Origin: UBA8337 sp965658615
Lineage (GTDB): Bacteria > Pseudomonadota > Alphaproteobacteria > RS24
DNA length: 64,000 bases
Direction of reading: 5' to 3'
NCBI GenBank assembly: GCA_965658615.1
Contig: CBFHSX010000001.1
Coordinates: 56,478-120,477 of the forward strand
Part shown: one piece after another, positions 16,684 through 25,081 of the stretch
Layout: each line of letters starts with the position of its first letter
How positions within the stretch are numbered: position 1 is the stretch's first letter
Position numbers and translations under genes: made by a program
Notes under the pieces: model-generated
Database searches by the model: none
Told to the model about the DNA's origin: nothing
Seen by the model: the letters and a program-made list of their open reading frames with translations, nothing else

Positions 16684-16739
16684 AAAATAAAAACCCGCCC
16701 GCAATCACTCGGAGCAATCCGATGTCGCGGGCGGGGTTA
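16684..16739 (-). terminator. Rho-independent terminator between rplT and pheS
   Basis: On the minus strand CCCGCCCGC and GCGGGCGGG pair as a nine-base GC stem with a long loop, followed by TTTTTATTTT. It closes the rpmI-rplT transcript or controls flow into pheST. An 11-codon frame (16750-16782) precedes it but contains no phenylalanine codon. Confidence 0.85.
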
Positions 16740-16795
16740 TGGTGGCGTTTTATGCGATTTGGTGCATGCACCAGACCGCCATAAATCGCGAAAGC

Positions 16796-17152
16796 TTAGC
16801 CAAGCGCGGCGCGGGCTTTGCCGACCAGCGCTTCAAAAGCAGCCGGTTCGTGCACAGCCAGATCGGCCAATACTTTACGGTCAACTTCAACACCGGCTTT
16901 ACCCAGCCCGTTGATAAACTGACCATAAGGCAGGCCGTGTTGGCGGCTGGCCGCATTGATACGCTGGATCCAAAGCGCACGGAAATTGCGCTTGCGGGCG
17001 CGCCGGTCACGATACGCATATTGCCCGGCCTTGGTGACGGCCTGCTTGGCAACGCGAATGGTGTTTTTACGACGGCCGTAATAGCCTTTGGCTTTCGCCA
17101 GAACTTTTTTATGACGTGCGTGAGAAGTCACGCCGCGTTTTACACGAGACAT
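16796..17152 (-). CDS. rplT: 50S ribosomal protein L20
   Basis: A 118-residue basic protein starting MSRVKRGVTSHARHKKVLAK with the conserved YRDRRARKRNFRALWIQRIN and YGQFINGLGKAGVEVDRK blocks of L20. It binds 23S rRNA early in assembly and in many bacteria represses its own operon. It follows rpmI by 12 bases. Confidence 0.98.
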   Translation of the reverse strand: MSRVKRGVTSHARHKKVLAKAKGYYGRRKNTIRVAKQAVTKAGQYAYRDRRARKRNFRALWIQRINAASRQHGLPYGQFINGLGKAGVEVDRKVLADLAVHEPAAFEALVGKARAALG

Positions 17153-17164
17153 CTGAGCTCCCCC

Positions 17165-17362
17165 TTAGCCGTTCGGCATAAATTTGCGCACGATTTTTGC
17201 ATCCTGCGGTGATAAAACCGTGGTGCCGCGCTGATTGCGAATTTGTTTATTGGTACGTTTGATCATACCGTGGCGCTTACCGGCCTGACCGGCGCGCACC
17301 TTACCCGAAGCGGTAAGCTTAAAGCGCTTTTTGGCTCCCGATTTGGTCTTCATTTTGGGCAT
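17165..17362 (-). CDS. rpmI: 50S ribosomal protein L35
   Basis: A 65-residue basic protein MPKMKTKSGAKKRFKLTASG that matches L35 throughout. It heads the rpmI-rplT pair. In many bacteria infC is immediately upstream; here infC is 1.1 kb away, with an opposite-strand phosphodiesterase gene between. Confidence 0.98.
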   Translation of the reverse strand: MPKMKTKSGAKKRFKLTASGKVRAGQAGKRHGMIKRTNKQIRNQRGTTVLSPQDAKIVRKFMPNG

Positions 17363-17531
17363 TTCGACATCCTTTCGCTTAAAAGCAGATACAGTCCAAC
17401 CGACATGGCAGCCCTAACAGCCAGACGGTTGAGCCGGCAGAATTTTTTCACAAACCTGCCAAGCAGCGCGTGTTATACGAGAAATAGAGGAAATTGCAAG
17501 CCAAAGCGGCGATTATTATAGGTGGTTTTCC

Positions 17532-18479
17532 ATGCCCGATAGCGCACCGCGCAAAGCCCTGAATATTGCCCATCGCGGCGGTGCCGACCTATGGCCGGAA
17601 AACACGCTACCCGCCTTTGCCCGCGCCCTCGAACTGGGTGTCGATGGGCTTGAATTTGATATCCAGCTTTCGGCCGATGGGCAGTTGATGATCCATCATG
17701 ATGCGCGGCTGAAACCCGATGCGACGCGGCAAAACGGGGTTTTTATACAAAAACCGACACCGCGTATCGACGCGCTCACCCATGCCGAATTACAGACCTA
17801 TGATGTCGGCACGCTGGATGCGACCAGCCGCTATGGGCAACGCCGCAAGACGCGCACCAATCTGGACGCCGTCACAATCCCGACGCTGGCGGATTTGGAA
17901 AACCTACTGGCCGAAAAAGCCCCGCCCGGTTTCAAGCTCTATACGGAATTGAAAACCGATATGGGCCCCCATGCCGGACAAGCGCATCGTCTGGCCGATG
18001 CCTATCTTACTGCGCTGGAGGCCTCGCCCCTCGCCGCAAATCATATTGTCATCTCATTTGACTGGCGGGCGCTGAACCGCGTGCGCGCCGCACGACCCGA
18101 CATGCTACACGCTTATACAACGCTGGAATTTTCGAGCACGGATCCGGACCATGAAAGCCGCGCACAAGACACCGAACTGGCAGCGGCCATTCGTGCGGCT
18201 TCTGAAAACGGCGCGCCCTGGTTTGACGGCTTTGACTGGCGCGCCATGGACGGCACAACGCATGGCGAAAAAATGCTCAATGCGCTGCATGCAGCCGACG
18301 GTGCAGGCTGGTTTGCCTATTGGCAGGATATTGATGCGGCGTGGATGCGCCAAGCGCACAATCTCAATCTCGAGGTTTCGGCATGGACAGTCAATCGCGC
18401 CGATGACATGCAAAAGCTCACCAATATGGGCGTTGCCGCGCTGGTCACCGACCGGCCGGATATTTTGAAAGATGTATAA
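17532..18479 (+). CDS. Glycerophosphodiester phosphodiesterase
   Basis: A 315-residue protein of the GDPD family, which hydrolyses deacylated phospholipids to glycerol 3-phosphate and an alcohol. The N-terminus has the catalytic signature AHRGGADLWPENTLPAF with HRG and the metal-binding PEN, followed by GLEFDIQLSADGQLMIHHD, containing the second metal ligands and catalytic histidine. The C-terminus has VSAWTVNRADDMQKL and a VTDRPDIL end, also typical. No signal peptide is visible, so it should be cytoplasmic (UgpQ-like). It stands alone on the plus strand between infC and rpmI. Confidence 0.9.
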   Translation: MPDSAPRKALNIAHRGGADLWPENTLPAFARALELGVDGLEFDIQLSADGQLMIHHDARLKPDATRQNGVFIQKPTPRIDALTHAELQTYDVGTLDATSRYGQRRKTRTNLDAVTIPTLADLENLLAEKAPPGFKLYTELKTDMGPHAGQAHRLADAYLTALEASPLAANHIVISFDWRALNRVRAARPDMLHAYTTLEFSSTDPDHESRAQDTELAAAIRAASENGAPWFDGFDWRAMDGTTHGEKMLNALHAADGAGWFAYWQDIDAAWMRQAHNLNLEVSAWTVNRADDMQKLTNMGVAALVTDRPDILKDV

Positions 18480-18480
18480 A

Positions 18481-18497
18481 GCGATAATATTTATCGC
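18481..18497. terminator. Hairpin between convergent phosphodiesterase and infC genes
   Basis: GCGATAA and TTATCGC form a perfect seven-base stem with a TAT loop two bases after the phosphodiesterase stop and three bases before the infC stop. There is no T tract, so it may be a weak terminator or a 3'-end stabiliser. Confidence 0.4.
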
Positions 18498-18500
18498 GGC

Positions 18501-19040
18501 CTATCGCGGTGCCAGCACCATGATCATTTGACGGCCTTCCATTTTCGGCATGGCCTCGACTTTGGCAATCTCATCCGTGTCATCGCGAACGCGGTTCAAC
18601 ACGCCCATACCGAGATTTTGGTGCGCCATTTCGCGGCCGCGAAACCGCATGGTGACTTTCACCTTGTCACCGCCTTCAATGAATTTCACCACATTGCGCA
18701 TCTTCACGTCATAATCATGCGTGTCGATATTCGGCCGCATTTTGATCTCTTTGACGTCAACGGTTTTTTGCTTTTTGCGCGCTTCGCTGGCTTTTTTCTG
18801 TTCTTGATATTTCAGCTTGCCATAGTCGAGAATTTTACACACGGGCGGGTCGGCATTAGGCGACACCTCGACCAAATCAAGGCCCTCTTCCTCTGCCATG
18901 GCCAGTGCCGAATCCGTATCGACAATGCCCATTTTTTCACCGGCGGCTCCAATTACCAAAACTTTCGGTACGGTAATCATACGATTGACGCGCGGGCCTG
19001 TTTGACGTGGCGGCTGCGCGGCGTGTGGTCTACGTGCTAT
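18501..19040 (-). CDS. infC: Translation initiation factor IF-3 (probable AUA start)
   Basis: IF-3 with both domains: N-terminal VPKVLVIGAAGEKMGIVDTD and LVEVSPNADPPVCKILDYGKLKYQEQKK, then C-terminal VKEIKMRPNIDTHDYDVKMR and VTMRFRGREMAHQNLG. Alphaproteobacterial IF-3 usually begins (M)ARRPH..., and the codon before ARRPHAAQPPRQ here is ATA at 19038-19040, with GGAG seven bases upstream (19048-19051). I choose this as the start (179 residues), in line with the rare start codons known for infC that IF-3 itself discriminates against. The alternative is the ATG at 19076 (191 residues), which has AAGGA four bases before it and would add MRPLVKLNWSET. The gene itself is certain; the start is open. 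Confidence 0.85.
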   Translation of the reverse strand: MARRPHAAQPPRQTGPRVNRMITVPKVLVIGAAGEKMGIVDTDSALAMAEEEGLDLVEVSPNADPPVCKILDYGKLKYQEQKKASEARKKQKTVDVKEIKMRPNIDTHDYDVKMRNVVKFIEGGDKVKVTMRFRGREMAHQNLGMGVLNRVRDDTDEIAKVEAMPKMEGRQMIMVLAPR

Positions 19041-19105
19041 GGTTTCGCTCCAATTCAATTTCACCAAAGGACGCATGACGTCCTTACTGGGCTAGGTTTA
19101 TTACT

Positions 19106-19447
19106 TCAGGGGCGGAAGTCAACCAGGAATTGCCCGCTCTGCCAGTCGGGCCGTGGCCAAATGAAATGGCGCAGATGAGGCAAGCCGCTGCCGGCCGGTT
19201 GATAAACGCCGTCAAAGCGCCGCCAGGATATACGCCGGATGAAGGCCATACTCCCGCGCAATCCCAGCGGTCCATATACCCATATCTCATCAGCCTTAAT
19301 TTTTTCCTGCTGCTGGTCGGTATCGATTATGACGCTCAAAGAGGCGACGTGCGGGTAAAGCGCATCGCACCAGCCGTGCAAATCCTGTGGCGATAAGCCG
19401 GCACCGATCAGCAAGGCCCCGCCCGGCTCGCGCACGGCACGGCTCAT
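19106..19447 (-). CDS. Small protein coupled to a glycosyltransferase, possible GT9-like fragment
   Basis: A 113-residue frame whose ATG overlaps the stop of the upstream glycosyltransferase (ATGA), a strong sign of a real coupled gene. It contains IIDTDQQQEKIKADEIWVYG and WRRFDGVYQP, which loosely resemble the N-terminal domain of heptosyltransferase-type (GT9) enzymes, and is rich in Trp and Pro toward the C-terminus (HFIWPRPDWQSG). GT9 enzymes are about three times longer, so this would be either a truncated gene or an unrelated small protein. infC follows 29 bases later on the same strand. Function unknown. Confidence 0.55.
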   Translation of the reverse strand: MSRAVREPGGALLIGAGLSPQDLHGWCDALYPHVASLSVIIDTDQQQEKIKADEIWVYGPLGLRGSMAFIRRISWRRFDGVYQPAGSGLPHLRHFIWPRPDWQSGQFLVDFRP

Positions 19448-20670
19448 CCGATCAGCTCAAGATAAACATTCAGCGTGCGATTGCACATGGCGGTCTGCGT
19501 GTAATTGGCCTCGACATTTCTGCGGCCATTTTGCCCCATCGCCAAAAGCGCTTCGGGTGACATGGCCAATGCTGCGTCCAGCGCCCGGCTCAAAGCCGGC
19601 GCATTGCCCATTTCAGCCAACCAGCCCGTACCGCCCTTATCCACCGCATCGGCAATCACCGTCTCGCGAAAGCCGCCGCCATTACTGGCAATCACCGGCA
19701 GGCTGGCGGCTTGCGCTTCGATGATGGTGCGGCCAAACGGCTCCGGCCTGATGGTCGGCACAACGGCCAAATCAGCCGCCGCATAGGCAGACGGCATATG
19801 GCTCTCAAGCCCGGCAAAAACCAAATAGTCGGCCAGTCCGACAGAAGCGGCCAGCGCCTTTAAATCAGCGACATAATCATCGCGACCCTGCGCACTGCCG
19901 ACCAGCACCAAATAGGGTTTGGCACCCGCGCCGATATTTCCCAAAGCCTCTATAAGCACATGCTGGCCCTTTAAATGCGTTACACGGGCCGGACAGATAA
20001 TGACAAAAGCGTCATCGGGCACCCCCCATTGCGCGCGTTTTTCGGCCCGATCAGCAGACGTAAAACCGTCCCGCGCCAGCGCCGCGACATCGCAGCCGCG
20101 CGGCACAACGCGTATCTTATCGCGCCGCTGCGGATAGACTTTGGCAATCTGACCGGCTGTATAATGCGAGTTTGCAATCGACACGGCACCGCGCACCAGC
20201 ACACTATTGTAAAAAACTTTGGCGCGCGGGCGCTCATGTACGGTCGAATGATAAGTCGTCATGAAAGGAATATGGGCCAGCTTGCCGGCGCGCAGACCCG
20301 ACCAGCCCGGCGCGCGCGAGCGCGTATGAATAAGGTCAACCGCTTGGCTTTGCGCCAAATCGGCCAGCGCCCGGCCATGCCGCCAGACGGTGAATGGGTT
20401 TTTGGTGGCGACCGGCATATGAATGACCTCGCCGCCCGCTGCTTTAATATCGTCCTCTAACGCGCCGCCTTGACTGACCACAAGCGCGCGCCCGCCGGCT
20501 GCGACAATGGCACGGCTCATCTCCAATGTGGTGATTTCCGCCCCGCCCACATCGAGCTCCGGCACAACCTGCATAATGGTCTTACCGGTCAAATCGACCG
20601 GGCCTGTCGGGGGCATTAAAAAAGCGTCGCTCACAATCAAATCCTTTTGCGCTGACCGTGATTCAGTCAT
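19444..20670 (-). CDS. Glycosyltransferase family 4 protein
   Basis: A 408-residue GT-B fold enzyme. The N-terminal domain has the acceptor-side motif QVVPELDVGGAEITTLEMSR, and the C-terminal nucleotide-sugar domain has VICPARVTHLKGQHVLIEAL, an SAYAAADLAVVPT segment and EPFGRTIIEAQAASLPVIAS with the E-x7-E retaining-GT signature. It probably adds a sugar in lipopolysaccharide or another surface glycan; the sugar is not predictable. It is divergent from the alpha/beta hydrolase gene by 42 bases and coupled to the small downstream frame. Confidence 0.88.
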   Translation of the reverse strand: MTESRSAQKDLIVSDAFLMPPTGPVDLTGKTIMQVVPELDVGGAEITTLEMSRAIVAAGGRALVVSQGGALEDDIKAAGGEVIHMPVATKNPFTVWRHGRALADLAQSQAVDLIHTRSRAPGWSGLRAGKLAHIPFMTTYHSTVHERPRAKVFYNSVLVRGAVSIANSHYTAGQIAKVYPQRRDKIRVVPRGCDVAALARDGFTSADRAEKRAQWGVPDDAFVIICPARVTHLKGQHVLIEALGNIGAGAKPYLVLVGSAQGRDDYVADLKALAASVGLADYLVFAGLESHMPSAYAAADLAVVPTIRPEPFGRTIIEAQAASLPVIASNGGGFRETVIADAVDKGGTGWLAEMGNAPALSRALDAALAMSPEALLAMGQNGRRNVEANYTQTAMCNRTLNVYLELIG

Positions 20671-20712
20671 AATTCAATTCACGCAAAACACCAAGCACGC
20701 CAAGAGACCCAC

Positions 20713-21471
20713 ATGAGCTCCAACATACTGACCCGCGCGACACAAGAAAAAGGTGAGCAAAGCATCGCCTATCGCCAGCAAGCCGGTGACGGGCCGGGGG
20801 TGGTTTTTTGTGGCGGCTTTCGCTCCGATATGACCGGCACGAAAGCCCAAGCACTGGCCGATTGGGCGGCGCAAAAAAACCGCGCCTATACGCGGTTTGA
20901 TTATTTCGGCCATGGCGCGTCATCGGGCGATTTTACCGACGGCACGATGAGCTATTGGCGCGGCGACACCCCACATATATTGGACCATTTATGCGATGGC
21001 CCGCAAGTGCTGGTCGGCTCCAGCTTTGGCGGCTGGCTGTCTCTCATGGCGGCGCTCGACCGGCCCGAAAAAGTCGCCGCTCTGGTGCTCATCGCCCCGG
21101 CGGTGGATATGACCGAGCGACTTATGTGGGCGCGGTTTTCAGACGCCGCGCGCGCGACATTGATGCAAGACGGGATTTATTACGACCCCTCCGATTATGA
21201 TCCGCAAGGCTATCCGATCACGCGCATGTTGATTGAAGACGGGCGCACGCATCTCATGCTTGATAAGCCGATAGATATAAATCTGCCGGTCCGCATCATG
21301 CACGGGCAAGAAGACGAGGCTGTGCCGTGGGAATTATCACTGGAACTGGCGGCGCAGCTAACCGGCAAGGATGTCGAGATGCATTTCATCAAGCACGGCG
21401 ATCATCGCCTGTCAGAACGCCATGAGATCGACCGCCTGATCCAATTGATTGACAGTCTCAATCTTCAGTAA
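20713..21471 (+). CDS. Alpha/beta hydrolase
   Basis: A 252-residue serine hydrolase fold. The nucleophile elbow is GSSFGGW with Ser104; the acid is likely in IMHGQEDEAVPW and the histidine in KHGDHRLSE near the C-terminus, a complete triad. The opening VVFCGGFRSDMTGTKA and DYFGHGASSG resemble ABHD10-type acyl-thioesterases. Cytoplasmic, as no signal peptide is seen. It converges with the epimerase gene, the two 3' ends overlapping by seven bases. Confidence 0.82.
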   Translation: MSSNILTRATQEKGEQSIAYRQQAGDGPGVVFCGGFRSDMTGTKAQALADWAAQKNRAYTRFDYFGHGASSGDFTDGTMSYWRGDTPHILDHLCDGPQVLVGSSFGGWLSLMAALDRPEKVAALVLIAPAVDMTERLMWARFSDAARATLMQDGIYYDPSDYDPQGYPITRMLIEDGRTHLMLDKPIDINLPVRIMHGQEDEAVPWELSLELAAQLTGKDVEMHFIKHGDHRLSERHEIDRLIQLIDSLNLQ

Positions 21472-22349
21472 TCGCCGTTTTCGTATAGCGCGCGCAAGCC
21501 CTCGCGATAGGTCGGATAGAACAGCGCAACGCCCAGCTCATCGACCATACGCTGATTGCGCAAGCGCTTATTCTCGCCGTAAAAACTCCGCGCCATGGGC
21601 GACAAAGTAACCTCGTCAAAGGGCAGCAAAGGCGGCGGCGTGGTGTGCAACAGACCGGCCGCAAACGCCACCACATCCTGCGGCGGCGCCGGTTCGTCAT
21701 CGCATAAGGTATAGGCGCGCCCGGGATTGGGCCGGTCGATCGAGGCCAGCAGCACTTGCGCAATATCATCGACATGGATGCGCGAAAAAACCTGCCCTGG
21801 CTTGTCAATACGCCGCGCCGTGCCGTTTTTGAGGGCGCGCAATTGATTGCGCCCGGGGCCGTAAATCCCGGCAAGGCGGAAATAATGCAGCGGCAAATCA
21901 TGCGCCGCCGCCAGGGCACCCCACGCCGCTTCGGCGTCGACGCGCCTTTGCCCGCGCGCACTGAGCGGACCGGGCCGGCAGTCCTCATCAATCCAAGCGC
22001 CGCCGTGATCGCCATAAACCCCTGTGGTCGATAAATAGCCGATCCAATCCGGCTTTTTCGCCTGCGCCGCCAGCCCGTCTTTTAAGAGCGGCAAAGCCGG
22101 ATCGCCGGGCTCGCCCCCTTCGCCCCCCGCATTGGGGGCAGCCGATAAAAGAATATGCGTCACATCGTCAAGCTGCGCTTGTTTTAACGGCGTTTCGTCA
22201 AGCCGCAGCGGGGCGATACCCTGCTCACCCAAAGCGGCAGCTTTTTCATCATTGCGGCACGTCGCCGAGAGCGACCAGCCGCGCGCGCGCAAGAGCGGCG
22301 CCAAAGCGGCGGCGCAAAAACCATAGCCGAAAAACAACATATGCTGCAT
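21465..22349 (-). CDS. NAD-dependent epimerase/dehydratase family protein (SDR)
   Basis: A 294-residue extended SDR protein. The N-terminus MLFFGYGFCAAAL is a Rossmann GxGxxxx motif of the YeeZ-like type, followed by LSTTGVYGDHGGAWIDE with the catalytic Tyr region and FRLAGIYGPGRN. The frame is open 42 codons further upstream, but the ATG at 22349 overlaps the queG stop (TGATG), so coupling and family length support this start. The substrate is unknown; homologues are annotated as nucleoside-diphosphate-sugar epimerases. Confidence 0.8.
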   Translation of the reverse strand: MQHMLFFGYGFCAAALAPLLRARGWSLSATCRNDEKAAALGEQGIAPLRLDETPLKQAQLDDVTHILLSAAPNAGGEGGEPGDPALPLLKDGLAAQAKKPDWIGYLSTTGVYGDHGGAWIDEDCRPGPLSARGQRRVDAEAAWGALAAAHDLPLHYFRLAGIYGPGRNQLRALKNGTARRIDKPGQVFSRIHVDDIAQVLLASIDRPNPGRAYTLCDDEPAPPQDVVAFAAGLLHTTPPPLLPFDEVTLSPMARSFYGENKRLRNQRMVDELGVALFYPTYREGLRALYENGDY

Positions 22350-23515
22350 CACGTCTCCTGAATGGCCTCCTGAATGGTGTGCCATTCGGCCAGCACCATG
22401 GCGTCTTCTTCCTTCTCCATATAGGTCGCCGCCGCCCGTTTGGCAGCTTTCGGAGCAAGTCGTCCCAGTGCCCAAACCGCATGGCCGCGCACCACGGCTG
22501 CGCCATCGTCCAGCCGCGCCGTCACCGCCTCAATATGCGCCCCGCTTGGCGTCTCCATATTGCCCAACGCAATCAGCACATTGCGGATGAAATGGTCGCG
22601 GCCGGTGCGCTTCACCGGCGTCTGGCGAAAGAAATCACGAAACGCCGCATCGTCTAGACGGCTCAGAAAAATCAAATCCGGCAGATCATAATCGGCGTTC
22701 AGCGCCAGCTTGGCATCCTTGGCTTGGCGCGCATATTTATTCCATGGGCAGACGGCCAGACAGTCATCACAACCATAAATATGATTGCCCATGAGCGGGC
22801 GCAGCGCGGTATCGACCATGCCCTTATGCTCAATCGTCAGATAAGAAATACAGCGCCGCGCATCCAACTTATAAGGCGCAGGAAAAGCATCGGTCGGGCA
22901 AATATCGAGACATGATTTGCACGAGCCGCAATGATCGGGCTCGGGTGTATCGGGCGCAAGGTCCAGCGTGGTGAATACAGAGCCCAGAAACAGCCATGAG
23001 CCCAGCTCGCGCGATACCAAATTTGTATGCTTGCCTTGCCAGCCAAGACCGGCGACCTGGGCCAGCGGTTTTTCCATGACCGGCGCAGTGTCGACAAAGA
23101 CTTTCACCTCGGCCCCGCTTTCCTCAACCAACCAGCGCGCCAGTGTTTTCAATTTCTTTTTCACCACATCGTGATAATCGCGCCTTTGCGCATAGACCGA
23201 AATCGCGCCTTTATCTTGTGCCGCCAAATAGGCGAGTGGATCCGCCTCATCACGGTCGGGGCCGGGGCCGGGGCCATAATTCAGCCCCAGCATGATAACG
23301 CTTTGCGCTTCCGGCCATAGGCGATTGGGGGCACTGCGTTCGGCCATGCGCGTTTCCATCCAACCCATTTGCCCATGATGGCCGGCCGCGACATAGGCGT
23401 GCAACCCATCCGCCGCACCGGCCACTTCGCGGGCCGGCGCGATGCGGCATTGATCAAAGCCCAGCGCCAAAGCCCGGGCGATGATTGCTTGTTTGATGTC
23501 AGCCGGTTGTGGCAT
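22349..23515 (-). CDS. queG: Epoxyqueuosine reductase
   Basis: A 388-residue cobalamin-dependent iron-sulfur protein that performs the last step of queuosine synthesis on tRNA, reducing epoxyqueuosine. Two [4Fe-4S] clusters are evident: HCGSCKSCLDICPTDAF and YGCDDCLAVCPWNKYA. The N-terminal part shows the QueG region SVIMLGLNYGPGPG, and the C-terminus has HEAT-like helices (VARLDDGAAVVRGHAVWAL-like). The frame opens at 23656, but MPQPADIKQAI at 23515 lies just after the fzlA-like stop and fits the family. The downstream SDR gene overlaps by one base. Confidence 0.93.
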   Translation of the reverse strand: MPQPADIKQAIIARALALGFDQCRIAPAREVAGAADGLHAYVAAGHHGQMGWMETRMAERSAPNRLWPEAQSVIMLGLNYGPGPGPDRDEADPLAYLAAQDKGAISVYAQRRDYHDVVKKKLKTLARWLVEESGAEVKVFVDTAPVMEKPLAQVAGLGWQGKHTNLVSRELGSWLFLGSVFTTLDLAPDTPEPDHCGSCKSCLDICPTDAFPAPYKLDARRCISYLTIEHKGMVDTALRPLMGNHIYGCDDCLAVCPWNKYARQAKDAKLALNADYDLPDLIFLSRLDDAAFRDFFRQTPVKRTGRDHFIRNVLIALGNMETPSGAHIEAVTARLDDGAAVVRGHAVWALGRLAPKAAKRAAATYMEKEEDAMVLAEWHTIQEAIQET

Positions 23516-23526
23516 GGCCTCGGCGC

Positions 23527-24204
23527 TTAAAAATCCGGATCGGCGTAATAGGGCGGCGGCCGCATGCCCGCCACATGGTCGGCCAGAAGCGGGCGAAAGG
23601 CAGGCCGTGATTTCAGCTTGGCATACCAATCGCGCAAAGACGGCCACAAGGCCCATGGCACATCACCGGTATAATCAAGGCAAGACAGATGCGCCGCAGC
23701 GGTCAAATCGGCCATGCTCATCTCATTGCCGGCCAGCCAGTCGCGGCTCTCCAACAAATAGGTCATATATTCCAAATGCAGATTGAGATTGTGCAGCCCG
23801 ACGCGCACCACGCCCATATCCGGCCCGCCCCCGCCATCATCGGCACCCATAAAGCGGCGATCGATTTTTTCATAGGTGATGAGCTTGCCGACCTCGGCGT
23901 AAAACTTATCGTCAAACCAGGCGGTGATACGCCGCGTTTCGGCGCGCGACAGGCCCGAGCTGGGCAGCAGTGGCGTTGCCCCGCCTTTTTCTTCCAGCCA
24001 TTCAGAAATCGCATAATGACCGGCAATCGTGCCCGCCTCACCGACCAATACCGGCACTTCGCCGGACGGGTTGAGCATGAGAAAATCCAGCCGCCTTTCC
24101 CATGGGCGCTCTTCGACAAATTCAACAGCGAATTTCTTCTCGCCCAACATCAGACGAATCTTGCGCGAAAAGGGACAGACGGGTTGATGAAACAAAGTGG
24201 CCAT
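23527..24204 (-). CDS. fzlA: GST-fold protein, FzlA-like cell-division factor
   Basis: A 225-residue GST-like protein. The N-terminal thioredoxin fold has MATLFHQPVCPFSRKIRLML, FVEERPWERR and PSGEVPVLVGE, and the helical domain has NEMSMADLTAAAHLSCLDY with the end RPPPYYADPDF. The ERPWERR block, the LSCLDYTGDVPW block and the PPPxYADxDF tail are what I recall for FzlA, the alphaproteobacterial FtsZ-binding protein, rather than for detoxifying GSTs. The frame opens far upstream at 24543, overlapping uppP antisense, but the family start is clearly at 24204. The neighbours uppP (cell-wall lipid recycling) and queG fit its usual surroundings. Identification as FzlA is by memory of the family. Confidence 0.7.
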   Translation of the reverse strand: MATLFHQPVCPFSRKIRLMLGEKKFAVEFVEERPWERRLDFLMLNPSGEVPVLVGEAGTIAGHYAISEWLEEKGGATPLLPSSGLSRAETRRITAWFDDKFYAEVGKLITYEKIDRRFMGADDGGGGPDMGVVRVGLHNLNLHLEYMTYLLESRDWLAGNEMSMADLTAAAHLSCLDYTGDVPWALWPSLRDWYAKLKSRPAFRPLLADHVAGMRPPPYYADPDF

Positions 24205-24282
24205 GCGCCCAAAATAGGCCGCTTGGTGCAAAGCTGCAACAAAACACTTGGGCTGCGCGTGCGGCGCAGCTAAGTTGGCGGC

Positions 24283-25077
24283 ATGGCATTTGATCACATT
24301 CTTATTTTGGCGCTTATCCAAGGCGTCACCGAGTTTATCCCGGTTTCGTCTTCCGGACATTTGACGCTGGCGCATGGGCTGAGCACGCTTGACGACCATG
24401 GCGTCGCTATGGATGTCGCGCTGCATGCCGGCACGCTTGTCGCCGTGATGGTGTATTTCCGACAAGACGTGATCCGGCTTTTGACCGGGCTTGTGCATTT
24501 GCCGCTGCGCCGCCAAAGCGATGAGGCCACACAAGCCGGCCATATGATTTACGCTACACTGCCCGTGCTCCTCGCGGCTGCGCTTGTTCTGGCCAGCGGT
24601 ATCTTGGATAGCTTACGCAGCGCCCATGTGGTGGCGTGGGCCAGTATTATTTTCGCCCTGCCGCTTTATCTGGCCGACCGCTTTGCGGCGGCGGATAAGA
24701 CACTTGCCCATATGCAGGCGCGCCCGGCATTGGTTATGGGATGCGCGCAAATGCTGGCACTCATTCCGGGCGCCAGTCGCGCCGGTGTGACCATTATGGC
24801 GGGCCGCGCGCTTGGCTTTTCGCGCGAGGCGGCGGCGCGCTATTCCATGTTGATGGCCATGCCGGTGATTGCCAGCTTTGCGCTATTCGGTCTTATCGAA
24901 TTGGTCCGCGAGGCGGCCTGGGGCGCGTTAGGCGACGCCGCATTGGGCGCGCTCATGGCGGCACTGTTTGCCTTTATCTCGATCGACTTGTTTTTGCGCC
25001 TGACGCGCCGCATCAGCCTGCTGGTCTTTGTGCTTTACCGGCTGGCTCTGGGTGGCGTGATTTTGGCGTTTTTCTAG
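24283..25077 (+). CDS. uppP: Undecaprenyl-diphosphatase
   Basis: A 264-residue polytopic membrane protein of the BacA/UppP family that dephosphorylates undecaprenyl pyrophosphate so that the lipid carrier can be reused in peptidoglycan and glycan synthesis. The two signature regions are LIQGVTEFIPVSSSGHL (about 13-29) and PGASRAGVTIMAGRALGFSR (about 164-183), with the catalytic Glu, Ser and Arg in place. Eight membrane segments are expected. It is divergent from the fzlA-like gene with 78 bases between. Confidence 0.95.
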   Translation: MAFDHILILALIQGVTEFIPVSSSGHLTLAHGLSTLDDHGVAMDVALHAGTLVAVMVYFRQDVIRLLTGLVHLPLRRQSDEATQAGHMIYATLPVLLAAALVLASGILDSLRSAHVVAWASIIFALPLYLADRFAAADKTLAHMQARPALVMGCAQMLALIPGASRAGVTIMAGRALGFSREAAARYSMLMAMPVIASFALFGLIELVREAAWGALGDAALGALMAALFAFISIDLFLRLTRRISLLVFVLYRLALGGVILAFF

Positions 25078-25081
25078 CCGC

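Noticed and set aside
16750..16782. Short frame MAVWCMHQIA before the terminator upstream of pheS, as a Phe attenuator leader peptide
   Set aside because: It contains no phenylalanine codon and no convincing ribosome-binding site, so phenylalanine attenuation is not supported; the terminator alone is reported.
22096..22140. Repeated GGC/CCC-rich words suggesting a small repeat
   Set aside because: They lie inside the SDR coding sequence and follow ordinary codon use.
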